Origin: Lachnospiraceae bacterium
Lineage (GTDB): Bacteria; Bacillota; Clostridia; Lachnospirales; Lachnospiraceae
Direction: 5' to 3'
Length of the DNA stretch: 64,000 nucleotides
Assembly: GCA_009774175.1 (NCBI GenBank)
Contig: VSNG01000010.1
Span: 38,701-102,700, forward strand
In this document: positions 53,463-60,690 of the stretch, one piece after another
How positions within the stretch are numbered: the first letter of the stretch is position 1
Layout: the number at the start of each line of letters is the position of its first letter
Translations under genes and position numbers: made by a program
The notes under the pieces: model-generated
The model's input: the letters and a program-made list of their open reading frames with translations, nothing else
Told to the model about the DNA's origin: nothing
Databases searched by the model: none

Positions 53463-54740
53463 CTATGAAGTTTTCCGGCCTGCTGCCTGTTCAAAGAGAT
53501 CAACGGAACGTGCCGCCATGACTTCCGTATCATGCACATAGGTTTGCAAGGTAGTCTGGATGTTGGAGTGGCCCAGCCGGGTTTGCACATCCTTCACGTC
53601 AGCGCCGGATTCGATCAGGATCGTGGCGTGGGTGTGGCGCAGGGAATGGTAGTCAAAAGCAAGCAGCAGTTCCTTGTGGATCACCCTGGCACAGTATTTG
53701 AAAGAATCCGTTGAAGTGTATTCGCCATTTTCCGCTATGCAGACCATACGCACACGGGGCAGGGCTGATTCCACGCACTTTTGGATAGGAACAATGCGCT
53801 GCATATCATTCCCTTTTTCGTCAACTTCTCTTTTCAGGACGTGGATCGTATAGTATTCACTGTATTTCAGTTCGCTTTTCAGCTGGGTGGTGCGCTCCTG
53901 CTTCAATGCCTGATACAAGGTATCGCCAAACTTTATGGTGCGCACGGAAGATGGCGTTTTGGTAGTGGTGAAGTACCATGAGGAACGCATTTCCTTTTTC
54001 CCGGTCTTTTCCACGGCCTTGCGGACATCAGCCCCGAAGTTCCGTTTTACAATCTGCTTGTTTACGGTCAAGGTTCTGTTTTCAAGGTCTATGTCATCCC
54101 ACGTCAGGGCAAAGGCTTCGCTGATCCGCAGGCCCGTATAAAATCCGATCATCAGGGGGATGTGGTAACGGGAGCCAGCTGGGAACTTGTTAATGATCTG
54201 CTGCCATTCTTCCAGCGTCAGGATGATCCTTTCACGGGGTTTCTTCTCCACTTTGGGATATTTCACATAGCGCATAGGGTTAGCCGGGAGATAGTGGAGC
54301 GGTTCAACAGCATAGTCCAGCGCCGCACCGAACACGGACAGGATCCCGGTTATGGAGTGCTTTGCCAGCCCGTCCATTTTCAGCTTGTTGGCATATTCCT
54401 GCAATGCGGCAGCAGTGACGGCCTTTAAGCGGTACTGGCCGAACCGGGGCTTCAAGTGCCCTTCCATGATGCGCAAATAGCCCACTTGTGTATTGTATTT
54501 CAGATTTGGTTTGCAGTACAGATCATACCACTGATCCAGATAGTCCGATACTGTGACGTTGGAAGGTTCAAACAGCTGCCCCGCATTATTGTATTCATTG
54601 ATTGCTTTGGCAAGTGCCGCTTCCGCTTCCTTTTTGGTCTTAAAGCCGCCTTTTTCCTTCTTCTGGCGTTTGCCGTTAATTGTACCGAGGTCAAAATAAT
54701 AAGACCATGTTGCACCACGTTTTCTTGTTCCACCTGTCAT
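53463..54740 (-). CDS. int: tyrosine recombinase integrase
   Basis: The 425-residue protein has an N-terminal arm-binding domain (about 1-60), a SAM-like core-binding domain (about 61-160), and a catalytic domain with Arg205 ('TGLRISEAF'), His365 and Arg368 ('HSLRHTHATIL'), His391 ('LGHSNIQTT') and nucleophile Tyr401. All catalytic residues are present, so it looks active. It is of the Tn916/phage type and should integrate and, with a directionality factor, excise the element. The start follows GGAAAGG. It lies at the left end, 137 bp from rlmD. Confidence 0.97.
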   Translation of the reverse strand: MTGGTRKRGATWSYYFDLGTINGKRQKKEKGGFKTKKEAEAALAKAINEYNNAGQLFEPSNVTVSDYLDQWYDLYCKPNLKYNTQVGYLRIMEGHLKPRFGQYRLKAVTAAALQEYANKLKMDGLAKHSITGILSVFGAALDYAVEPLHYLPANPMRYVKYPKVEKKPRERIILTLEEWQQIINKFPAGSRYHIPLMIGFYTGLRISEAFALTWDDIDLENRTLTVNKQIVKRNFGADVRKAVEKTGKKEMRSSWYFTTTKTPSSVRTIKFGDTLYQALKQERTTQLKSELKYSEYYTIHVLKREVDEKGNDMQRIVPIQKCVESALPRVRMVCIAENGEYTSTDSFKYCARVIHKELLLAFDYHSLRHTHATILIESGADVKDVQTRLGHSNIQTTLQTYVHDTEVMAARSVDLFEQAAGRKTS

Positions 54741-54769
54741 AATTTACACCATTCCTTTCCATTCTGGCC

Positions 54770-54795
54770 GTGCGGCGGCTGTGGAAGGAAAAGGG
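54770..54795 (+). repeat. 26-bp direct repeat, left copy
   Basis: Starts GTGCGGCGGCTGTGGAAGGA and ends AAAGGG. An identical copy lies at 55561-55586. The pair flanks the repressor/Cro switch. The copy includes a GGAAGGA ribosome-binding-like stretch. Confidence 0.75.
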
Positions 54796-54799
54796 CAAG

Positions 54800-55219
54800 C
54801 TATTGATCATGCTTTTCATCATGCAGATAGTTAAAAATTCGTAAATAAATATTCTCTTTGGTAGTGCTTTCTAAAAGATTCATTTCAGCAGAACTTATAT
54901 ATATTTTCTGCCCGGATTCCTTTATGGTGATTTCCCACTTATCATCATAAGGACTTTCATTTATTTCATATCCCAGCAGTTCGAGATAGTCAAAAAAATG
55001 TGTTGTTTTCTTTAGTTCTTCATCCCAACCCATAAGGTAAGATGGGGATACCTGAAAATGATTTGCTATTTGTTTGATCATATCAGGTGTAGGTGTCCGC
55101 TTTCCGTTTTCCCAATTAAAGACTGCATTTTGTGAAACATTTAATTTTTCAGCAAGTTGCCGTTGTTTTAAATTATGGTCTATTCGTAATTGCCTTAATT
55201 TGTGTGCTAAATCTGACAT
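54800..55219 (-). CDS. CI-like XRE-family repressor
   Basis: The start is ATG (M-S-D-L-A-H-K), since the frame upstream has only a TTG. The 139-residue protein has a phage-repressor HTH ('LKQRQLAEKLNVSQNAVFNWENGKRTPTPDMI') and a C-terminal part of about 70 residues without a Ser/Lys LexA-type peptidase pattern. It therefore lacks self-cleavage and may be removed by an antirepressor, as with Stl in SaPIs. It is divergent from the Cro-like gene across the operator at 55246-55334. Confidence 0.9.
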   Translation of the reverse strand: MSDLAHKLRQLRIDHNLKQRQLAEKLNVSQNAVFNWENGKRTPTPDMIKQIANHFQVSPSYLMGWDEELKKTTHFFDYLELLGYEINESPYDDKWEITIKESGQKIYISSAEMNLLESTTKENIYLRIFNYLHDEKHDQ

Positions 55220-55245
55220 TGCAATACACCCCCTTACCAAAGAAT

Positions 55246-55334
55246 GATAGCAAATTGGTGTATAGAAAGCAATTTGTTATTGACAAATATAGCATAATGG
55301 TGTTAAAATGTCAAGTACAAACACCATTATGCTA
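55246..55334. promoter_or_regulatory. operator region of the lysogeny switch
   Basis: A perfect inverted repeat, TAGCATAATGGTGTT at 55290-55304 and AACACCATTATGCTA at 55320-55334 with a 15-nt gap, lies between repressor and Cro-like gene. A third related half, TAGCAAATTGGTGT, lies at about 55246. The plus-strand promoter TTGACA-17-TTAAAA (about 55281-55309) is covered by the first arm, so the repressor should block the replication genes. Confidence 0.8.
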
Positions 55335-55356
55335 TTAAAGAAAGGTAGGTAAAAGT

Positions 55357-55554
55357 ATGAGAATAAGCAGGGATAAAATCAATATTTGCATGGCCAGAAA
55401 GAAAATGACTGTTCAGGCTCTTGCAAATGCTTACGGTGTGAGCCGGACAAGGATCAATGTTTTACTAAATCAAAGAGAAGTGTCAACGGTATCGGCTGGA
55501 AGAATGGCTTCTGCACTTGGTGTGGATGTAACTGAAATTTTGGAAACCAATTAA
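55357..55554 (+). CDS. small Cro-like helix-turn-helix protein
   Basis: The 65-residue protein is almost all HTH ('KKMTVQALANAYGVSRTRINVLLNQREVSTVSAGRMASALGVDV'). It is the first gene of the rightward transcript, just after the operator, and the ribosome-binding site is AAAGGTAGG. It probably counters the repressor or acts as a control or excision factor. No separate Xis is visible, so it may also be the directionality factor. Confidence 0.85.
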   Translation: MRISRDKINICMARKKMTVQALANAYGVSRTRINVLLNQREVSTVSAGRMASALGVDVTEILETN

Positions 55555-55560
55555 ACAGCG

Positions 55561-55586
55561 GTGCGGCGGCTGTGGAAGGAAAAGGG
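55561..55586 (+). repeat. 26-bp direct repeat, right copy
   Basis: Identical to 54770-54795, about 791 bp apart. The copy lies 7 bases after the Cro-like stop and just before a nine-codon reading frame (MEDILTKNY). Confidence 0.75.
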
Positions 55587-55751
55587 AGTATGGAAGATAT
55601 TCTAACAAAAAATTATTGAGATCCAAAAGCTACAGTCAGAAATTGACCATAGAACCAGAATAGAACAGGAAGCGCTGATCTGCCAGTGTAGGTTTAGTGA
55701 AGCGGTGGAACTTCTGGCTACATTAGATTAGAAAGAAGGTGGCGCAAAAAA

Positions 55752-57638
55752 ATGAATGATTTATATAAAGGCTACATAAAAACCAAAAACAAACAGGCAG
55801 CCGAAAAGTTCAAGGACAGGACGGACTTCAAGACGCTGGAACAGGTGCAGTCACTTCCTGAATATGCTGGTATTCTTGATAAAAATACCATGTTCATAGA
55901 CATTGACGATCCTGAACAGTCTGAAATTCTGATGGATATTGTGGAAGCCTTTCAGCTGAATTGCCGGGTGATCTGTACCAGCCGGGGAAAACATTTCATT
56001 TTCAGGAACACACAGCTTCACCAGTGCAAGACGCATACACGGCTTGCCATAGGGCTGACCGCTGATATAAAGGTGGGTTATGTTGCGTCTTATGAAGTCC
56101 TGAAAGTGGACGGTGAAGAACGCTTCTGTGAATGGGATGTTGAACCGGGCGGGGAATATCAGGAAGTTCCGAAGTGGTTACTGCCCGTCAGGTGCAAGAT
56201 GGACTTCCTGAACATGGAAGCCGGGGATGGACGGAATCAGGAACTTTTCAATTACATACTGACCTTGCAGAGCAACGACTACAGCGTAGAGGAAACACGG
56301 GAAGCGATCCGCATTATTAACAGGTTCGTCCTGAAGGATCCGCTTTCCGATCAGGAGATAGAAACCATTTTGAGGGATGACGCTTTCAAAAAGCCCGTGT
56401 TCTTCAACGGTTCCACATTTCTATTCAACAAGTTTGCCGACTATATCAGGAACACAGACCATATTATAAAAATCAGCGGAAAGCTACACATTTACCGGGA
56501 AGGAATTTATATTTCTGACACCGCTGCCATCTTTAAAATAATGCGGTCATATATGCCAGCTATCAGGAAAAACCAGAAAGCGGAAGTGATGGATTGCCTG
56601 AATGACAATGCAGAGGAAAAACAGCCGGCCGATGCCCGCTATGTTGCTTTCAGGAACGGTATATATGACGTGGTAACGGACAACATGCAGGACTTTTCAC
56701 CGAACATAGTAATGACAAACAAGATCCCGTGGGATTACAATTCAGCGGCGTTCAGTGAACTGGCTGACCATACGCTGAACAGGCTGGCGTGTGACGATCC
56801 GGCGATCCGTTCCCTGCTTGAAGAATGTATAGGCTACTGCTTCTATAGATCGAACGCATATAAAAGGTCATTTATGCTGACAGGAGATAAGGACAACGGA
56901 AAAAGTACCTTCCTTGATCTGGTCAAGGCCGTTGTGGGTGAGGATAACATATCAGCCCTTGACCTGAAAGAACTGGGGGACAGGTTCACCACTTCAATGA
57001 TGTTCGGAAAGCTGGCAAATATTGGTGACGATATAGGGGATGACTTCATGCAGGGTACACAGGTAGCCATGTTCAAAAAGATTGTTGCGGGAAACAGGAT
57101 CAAGGCAGAAAGGAAAGGTCAGGATCCCTTTGAATTTAACCCATATATAAAGCTGCTGTTCTCTGCTAATGACATACCACGGATGAAGGATAAGACAGGG
57201 GCGGTATTGCGCCGTCTGGTCATCATTCCTTTTAATGCACACTTTACCAGTGATCTGCCAGATTATGATCCAGAGATAAAAAAGAAACTGCTTCAAAGTG
57301 ATTGCATGGAATATCTGATTAAGCTGGGAATTGAGGGGCTGAAACGCATCGCAGAGAACAAAGGCTTTACAAAGTCGGAAGCAACGGAACAGGCCGCCCA
57401 TGAATATGACCTTATGAATGATCCCATTAAGGCGTTTTTTTCAGAGCATGATGAAGATTATCTTTTCCGGGAAACAGTGGCAGGTGTCTATGCGGCTTAC
57501 AAAGTGTACTGTAATGAATCCGGGATAAATCCTGAAACAAAAATCATGTTTGGTAAATCTGTAGCGGATATGTTTGGAGTGGAAAGCTACCCTACACGCA
57601 TAGGCGGGCAGCAGGTCAGACGGTACAGAAAAAAGTAG
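55752..57638 (+). CDS. P4-type primase-helicase
   Basis: The 628-residue protein has an N-terminal primase-like part with an acidic motif ('FIDIDDPEQ', about 49-56). A D5_N-like middle region follows. The SF3 helicase has Walker A 'GDKDNGKST' at 378-386, Walker B around 'LANIGDDIGDD' (about 416-426) and the sensor region 'LLFSANDIPRMKDKTGAVLRRLVIIPF'. SF3 helicases of this type open a specific origin and drive satellite or phage replication. The gene ends directly at the origin-like repeats. It is the main replication gene of the element. Confidence 0.93.
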   Translation: MNDLYKGYIKTKNKQAAEKFKDRTDFKTLEQVQSLPEYAGILDKNTMFIDIDDPEQSEILMDIVEAFQLNCRVICTSRGKHFIFRNTQLHQCKTHTRLAIGLTADIKVGYVASYEVLKVDGEERFCEWDVEPGGEYQEVPKWLLPVRCKMDFLNMEAGDGRNQELFNYILTLQSNDYSVEETREAIRIINRFVLKDPLSDQEIETILRDDAFKKPVFFNGSTFLFNKFADYIRNTDHIIKISGKLHIYREGIYISDTAAIFKIMRSYMPAIRKNQKAEVMDCLNDNAEEKQPADARYVAFRNGIYDVVTDNMQDFSPNIVMTNKIPWDYNSAAFSELADHTLNRLACDDPAIRSLLEECIGYCFYRSNAYKRSFMLTGDKDNGKSTFLDLVKAVVGEDNISALDLKELGDRFTTSMMFGKLANIGDDIGDDFMQGTQVAMFKKIVAGNRIKAERKGQDPFEFNPYIKLLFSANDIPRMKDKTGAVLRRLVIIPFNAHFTSDLPDYDPEIKKKLLQSDCMEYLIKLGIEGLKRIAENKGFTKSEATEQAAHEYDLMNDPIKAFFSEHDEDYLFRETVAGVYAAYKVYCNESGINPETKIMFGKSVADMFGVESYPTRIGGQQVRRYRKK

Positions 57639-57832
57639 CTTCTGTAGCTTTTTACAGCTTATGTGTAGCCTGAAAAGATACTATAAAATCAATAAAAAAT
57701 GTAATCAGCTACATAAGCTACAGATATGTATAATTCCTTTAATATTATTATATTTTTATATTATTTTCTCTATCAGTATATCTATATTATATAAAAATAA
57801 TAAGAAATAGGGTTTTTCTGTAGCTTGTAGCT
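57635..57832 (+). other. replication-origin-like region: TGTAGCT repeats around an AT-rich core
   Basis: Heptamers TGTAGCT or their complement AGCTACA occur at about 57643, 57664 (TGTAGCC), 57707, 57716 and, on the other side, 57819 and 57826. A variant, GTAGCTT, sits at the very 3' end of the helicase gene. The core from 57724 to 57817 is about 95 bp of nearly pure A and T. SaPI-type origins have the same form: short iterons on both sides of an AT-rich block directly downstream of the helicase gene. Confidence 0.7.
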
Positions 57833-57858
57833 GGTAACATAGAAGGGAGATAAAAAAA

Positions 57859-58254
57859 GTGATTGAAAAAGGTTTTGTTGCTCATGCTGGTGGGCGGTAT
57901 TTCAGGGCGAAGGAAAACGCCGTAATATGGGCTACTGTAATTGACAGCCCTACATTTGATCTGCTGTTCAGGGAATGTGTGATCATAGGGGCAGAACTTG
58001 TTGATGCGCCTGTAGTAGAAGGTATGATATATGTACTGCGTCAGAACTTTGGCCGGTACTTGATCGTCATTATTGATCATGATTATGACAATGAGAAAAA
58101 CGATCTTGCTTTGGCCGTATGGGTAGCGGAAGCAGAGGAAATAACAGTGGAAGAAACGAATGCGCATACAGTGAAGAAAACATTTCAAAGGGTGGGTATT
58201 TGTTTAAGTGAACGTTCGGAAAGCGAACGTTCAGGAAGCGAACGCGAACACTGA
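57859..58254 (+). CDS. element protein of unknown function
   Basis: The 131-residue product starts at GTG 57859 after GGGAGA. The body ('GGRYFRAKENAVIWATVIDSPTFDLLFRECVIIGAELVDAPVVEGMIYVLRQ', in part) looks like a folded alpha/beta domain that I do not recognise. The C-terminal tail is a repeat-coded 'SERSESERSGSEREH', made by DNA repeats at 58209-58272. It lies just after the origin-like region and is probably part of the replication operon. Confidence 0.7.
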   Translation: MIEKGFVAHAGGRYFRAKENAVIWATVIDSPTFDLLFRECVIIGAELVDAPVVEGMIYVLRQNFGRYLIVIIDHDYDNEKNDLALAVWVAEAEEITVEETNAHTVKKTFQRVGICLSERSESERSGSEREH

Positions 58255-58272
58255 AAGCGAACGTTCGGAAGG
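58209..58272 (+). repeat. short tandem repeat AGCGAACGTTCGGA
   Basis: Four imperfect copies of about 15 bp (unit AGCGAACGTTCGGAA, with GAACGTTC palindromic) cover the 3' end of the preceding gene and 18 bases past its stop. Confidence 0.8.
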
Positions 58273-58510
58273 TGGGGAAGAACGCCGTATTTACTGGAAA
58301 GCGGCGGCTTTTCTGCCTTTTTTATTGCAGTACTTCAATGTTGAAAAATGTTGAAATAAATACAGGAAAATACAGATATGTGGCCAGAGAACGGCGAGGT
58401 TGGCAGCAGGACACGCCACAAGCCCCATATAGCCGCTTTAATCCTGCCGCCCTATAAGAAACCCTAAGAATAGTTTTGCTGCGTATATGGGGCGGTAGGG
58501 CGCAAAGAAA
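58273..58510. other. gap without credible gene
   Basis: An open frame from 58272 is disregarded for lack of ribosome-binding site and content. The right part has inverted pieces of the TATAGGG-type iteron (CCCCATATAG, GCCGCCCTATA and, further on, TATATGGGGCGGTAGGGCGC), so it may extend the repeat region at 58886. Confidence 0.35.
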
Positions 58511-58548
58511 AGACTGCCGCCATGCTGGGAATATGATGGCAGCAGTCT
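58511..58548. terminator. bidirectional terminator
   Basis: A 13-bp stem with one wobble (AGACTGCCGCCAT/ATGGCAGCAGTCT) and T-runs on both sides lies between convergent genes. Confidence 0.8.
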
Positions 58549-58581
58549 TTTGGTGCGGTGCTTCATGGGGGGATGGGGCGG

Positions 58582-58797
58582 TCAGTTTTTCTCTTTGGTA
58601 TCACGTTCTATTTTTTCATTGGCAGCAGTTAAAAAGAACTTGGCCATGCTTAGACCAGCTTTTTCAGCCGCTTCTTTGTATTTGTCCTTTTCACCTTTTT
58701 TTACCCGGAATTTGATTTCTTCCAGATTTTCCTTTATGTATTTTTGGGTGGCTTTGTTTTGGGCTTCCGTGTATCTGCTTTTCTTTTCTTCTGGCAT
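58582..58797 (-). CDS. ribbon-helix-helix-like small protein
   Basis: The start is ATG 58797 after AAGGAAGG. The 71-residue protein has a basic head and then 'EIKFRVKKGEKDKYKEAAEKAGLSMAKFFLTAANEKIE', the pattern of one beta strand and two helices found in Arc/CopG-type DNA-binding proteins of plasmids and phages. It could be an antitoxin, copy-number regulator or partition protein. No toxin gene stands beside it, and it is transcribed against the rest of the element, with the iterons upstream. Confidence 0.75.
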   Translation of the reverse strand: MPEEKKSRYTEAQNKATQKYIKENLEEIKFRVKKGEKDKYKEAAEKAGLSMAKFFLTAANEKIERDTKEKN

Positions 58798-58885
58798 AAT
58801 TGTACCTTCCTTCCCTTGGAGTAATGAGGTGGCGAAAAATAGAGGATCCTTCTCCACCTTACATTGAAATTATATCACTTGAATA

Positions 58886-58976
58886 TATAGGGAGCAATAG
58901 TAATAATTCACAAAGAGTATCGCATATAGGGCGCAATATTTTGGCTATTCCGCACATTGACTATAGGGCGCAATAG
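58886..58976 (+). repeat. three iterons TATAGGGCGCAATA
   Basis: Copies at 58886-58900 (TATAGGGAGCAATAG), 58925-58939 and 58962-58976 (TATAGGGCGCAATAG) are spaced 39 and 37 bp. They lie in a 343-bp gap without genes, upstream of the ribbon-helix-helix gene on one side and the coiled-coil gene on the other. They are candidate binding sites for that regulator or for a replication protein. Confidence 0.75.
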
Positions 58977-59140
58977 ATATATAATAATATCATAAACAAG
59001 CGGTACAGAACAGCCGGGAAAGCCGAAAGCACCCGATACCCGAAGCCATATACCTGTGAGTGAGCCGCAGAGCGATACCAATAGTCAGGAAGATTCTTCC
59101 GGGGCTGGAAACTTCTTGAAATCGAAAGGAGATTAAGACC

Positions 59141-59416
59141 ATGACAGAGAGAATGATTGAGAACAGGGTAAAGAAATTATCCGCACTGGAAGAACAGATT
59201 GCACAGCTTCAGGAACAGGCTGACGCTATCAAAGGCGAACTGAAAGCAGACCTTGAAGAAAAGGGCCTTGACGAACTGAAAACAAAGAACTTCCTGATTC
59301 GCTGGAAAGAGATCGTAAGTAGCAGGCTGGATGGCAAGGCATTGAAAGCGGCGCTGCCGGAAATCTACAGCCAGTATTGCAGACCGACAAGCAGCAGGAG
59401 ATTCACAATAGCATAA
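59141..59416 (+). CDS. coiled-coil small protein of the element
   Basis: The 91-residue product starts after AAAGGAG. An N-terminal coiled coil ('LSALEEQIAQLQEQADAIKGELKADLEEKG') is followed by a short compact part ('TKNFLIRWKEIVSSRLDGKALKAALPEIYSQY'). It resembles the small Gp157-like or nuclease-inhibitor-like phage proteins in layout, but I cannot confirm this. Such genes are common in clostridial phages and integrative elements. Confidence 0.8.
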   Translation: MTERMIENRVKKLSALEEQIAQLQEQADAIKGELKADLEEKGLDELKTKNFLIRWKEIVSSRLDGKALKAALPEIYSQYCRPTSSRRFTIA

Positions 59417-59676
59417 CAGAAAATGCCCTTACCAGAGCCGCTAACTCTGATAGGGGCAAGTAACCCGGCAATCGTCAAATTGGGGTATGCAGGAAGTATA
59501 ACACGCCTGCTGCCCCGTGTAAAGAGCATTGAAAACAGAACGCCAGTAGTTACCAGCTACCAGCGTTCCAGCAACTAATCATTTACAGAATGAAATGATC
59601 AGCACTCGCACCAGATCAGGGGGGATGTAGCAACATTTCCCCTGAACATTAAAACGAAAGGAACAGGTGACAGGGC
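59417..59676 (+). other. structured non-coding stretch
   Basis: No gene is visible. A multi-part hairpin (TGCCC..AGAG..CTCT..GGGCA, about 59423-59460) follows the coiled-coil gene. A second block near 59530-59580 has the near-repeats CCAGTAG, CCAGCTA and CCAGCG. It may be a terminator plus leader for the next gene. Confidence 0.35.
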
Positions 59677-59880
59677 ATGAGCGGACAGGAAAGAAAAGCA
59701 GATACTATTTTGACAACAATTTCAGTAATGGCGTGTGACGCAAAGAATATTCTGGCCATGGCAGACCAGACACAGGAAGCGGCTGAACTGCATCCGTCAA
59801 TAGGGGCGGCGATCCGTGTGGGGATTGAGTACTTACACCAGATTGAACAGCTTGCGGAATCGTTTGAAAAATCAGCATAA
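59677..59880 (+). CDS. small element protein of unknown function
   Basis: The 67-residue, mainly helical product ('ADTILTTISVMACDAKNILAMADQTQEAAELHPSIGAAIRVGIEYLHQIEQLAESFEK', in part) starts at ATG 59677 after AAAGGAACAGGTGA. I do not recognise a domain. Similar small helical proteins are often carried near the end of integrated elements. Confidence 0.65.
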   Translation: MSGQERKADTILTTISVMACDAKNILAMADQTQEAAELHPSIGAAIRVGIEYLHQIEQLAESFEKSA

Positions 59881-60008
59881 TGGCAGCAGGATTGAAAGCA
59901 CCGTCAAATAGGCGGTGTTTTCCGTTTCCCTTGTGTTATATCCAATGATAGGCTAAAATAGGTTATATGGGGCTTATATGAGTTGTCAGAGGGTAGAAAC
60001 GGGTGTTA

Positions 60009-60242
60009 ATGGTGATACTGAACGAAGCAAGAGCCGCTGTTCTGGCACTGGCCGGGACCGGTATGGAAATATCTGAAATATCTGAACTGCCTACAGGCTG
60101 GGTTTTTGGCTTGCGGAACGCTGAAACAAAGGAAGAACCAGACACGCCGCCGCTGATTGTCTATAAAGCGGATGGCCGGGTGGCTGATTTCTTCCCGCCT
60201 GAACACATGGCTGAACTTCCGCAAATGAAAGGGCTGGTGTAA
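60009..60242 (+). CDS. small element protein of unknown function
   Basis: The product has 77 residues (ATG 60009; ATG 60003 is possible). The pattern 'NEARAAVLALAGTGMEISEISELPTGWVFGLRNAETKEEPDTPPLIVYKADGRV' (in part) has the helix, then strand-with-GWVF, then 'I-V-x-K-x-x-G' order seen in some Imm35/YrhB-like immunity folds, but similarity is weak. It ends 5 bp before the next short gene. Confidence 0.6.
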   Translation: MVILNEARAAVLALAGTGMEISEISELPTGWVFGLRNAETKEEPDTPPLIVYKADGRVADFFPPEHMAELPQMKGLV

Positions 60243-60247
60243 AACAG

Positions 60248-60427
60248 GTGGATAATAAACTTCTACAGGCGTTGGAACTGTATGAAAAAACTTTTGATGA
60301 TTCTTTTCCGACTATCCCCATGAGCGGGCGCACGGAAGAAGAAATGAGCGACATTATCAGTAAATGCGTTTCTGAAAAGAAAGATGTTTATGATATGGGG
60401 TATCTGGATATTGAAGCGGTTTATTGA
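60248..60427 (+). CDS. 59-residue element protein
   Basis: GTG 60248 starts a short acidic protein ('MDNKLLQALELYEKTFDDSF', then 'TEEEMSDIISKCVSEKKDVYDMGYLDI'), 5 bp after the previous stop. AACAGGTG gives only a weak ribosome-binding site, so translation is probably coupled. No known domain. The right terminal repeat lies 50 bp downstream. Confidence 0.6.
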   Translation: MDNKLLQALELYEKTFDDSFPTIPMSGRTEEEMSDIISKCVSEKKDVYDMGYLDIEAVY

Positions 60428-60476
60428 ATTGCTGATCTGTTTTTTAGGTGCGGTGCTGGTTTCTGATATGGTGGCA

Positions 60477-60497
60477 TTTGCCACCCATTTGCCACCG
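60477..60497 (+). repeat. right 21-bp terminal repeat (possible att or integrase site)
   Basis: TTTGCCACC-C-ATTTGCCACCG, one base different from 53363-53383, followed by another GCCACCG. It lies beyond the last gene of the element. Confidence 0.55.
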
Positions 60498-60690
60498 TGC
60501 CACCGCATTTCACGGGATTCTATGGGCGGTAAACTGCTGAACTTCCTGAAAAATGTTCAGTTTTAGGGGCTTACGGGAGCGCATGGGGAGTTAAAGGATA
60601 AGGCTATCTATAAACTTGTCATGTTGAAACATGCGTATTATTGTCCAAACTAAAATCGACACAGCATATAGAAGTAAAAATTGACCTTGA
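60498..60690. other. junction region without gene
   Basis: The DNA turns AT-rich here. I see no gene or clear terminal repeat beyond the 21-bp copy. GTTTTAGGGGCTTACGGGAG near 60558 resembles GTTTTCAGGGATTTATAGGG at 53332, which is too weak for an att claim. Confidence 0.3.

Larger units (their letters stand above)
53330..60600. mobile_element. integrated satellite-like element after rlmD (about 7.2 kb)
   Basis: From left to right: tyrosine integrase (minus), CI-like repressor (minus), Cro-like protein (plus), P4-type primase-helicase, origin-like repeats and AT-rich DNA, an Arc-like small protein, then a set of small genes. It is bounded by rlmD on the left. Near-identical 21-bp repeats lie at 53363 and 60477. 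No capsid, terminase, relaxase or conjugation gene is intact inside. The order matches phage satellites of the PICI/SaPI type; a mobilisable element that lost its relaxase is the alternative. Exact ends are estimated. Confidence 0.75.

Noticed and set aside
58209..58272. CRISPR array
   Set aside because: Units of about 15 bp are tandem, with no spacers and no cas genes.
58272..58457. 61-codon open frame after the repeat
   Set aside because: No ribosome-binding site, no domain, and the start lies at the tandem repeat.
60384..60566. 60-codon frame with a hydrophobic stretch
   Set aside because: Overlaps the coupled 59-residue gene in another frame and has no start signal.
53332..60580. GTTTTCAGGGATTTATAGGG versus GTTTTAGGGGCTTACGGGAG as att pair
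   Set aside because: Too many mismatches; the 21-bp TTTGCCACC repeats are a better candidate.
53330..60600. Element called a complete prophage or ICE
   Set aside because: No capsid, tail, terminase, relaxase or type IV secretion gene is intact inside it.
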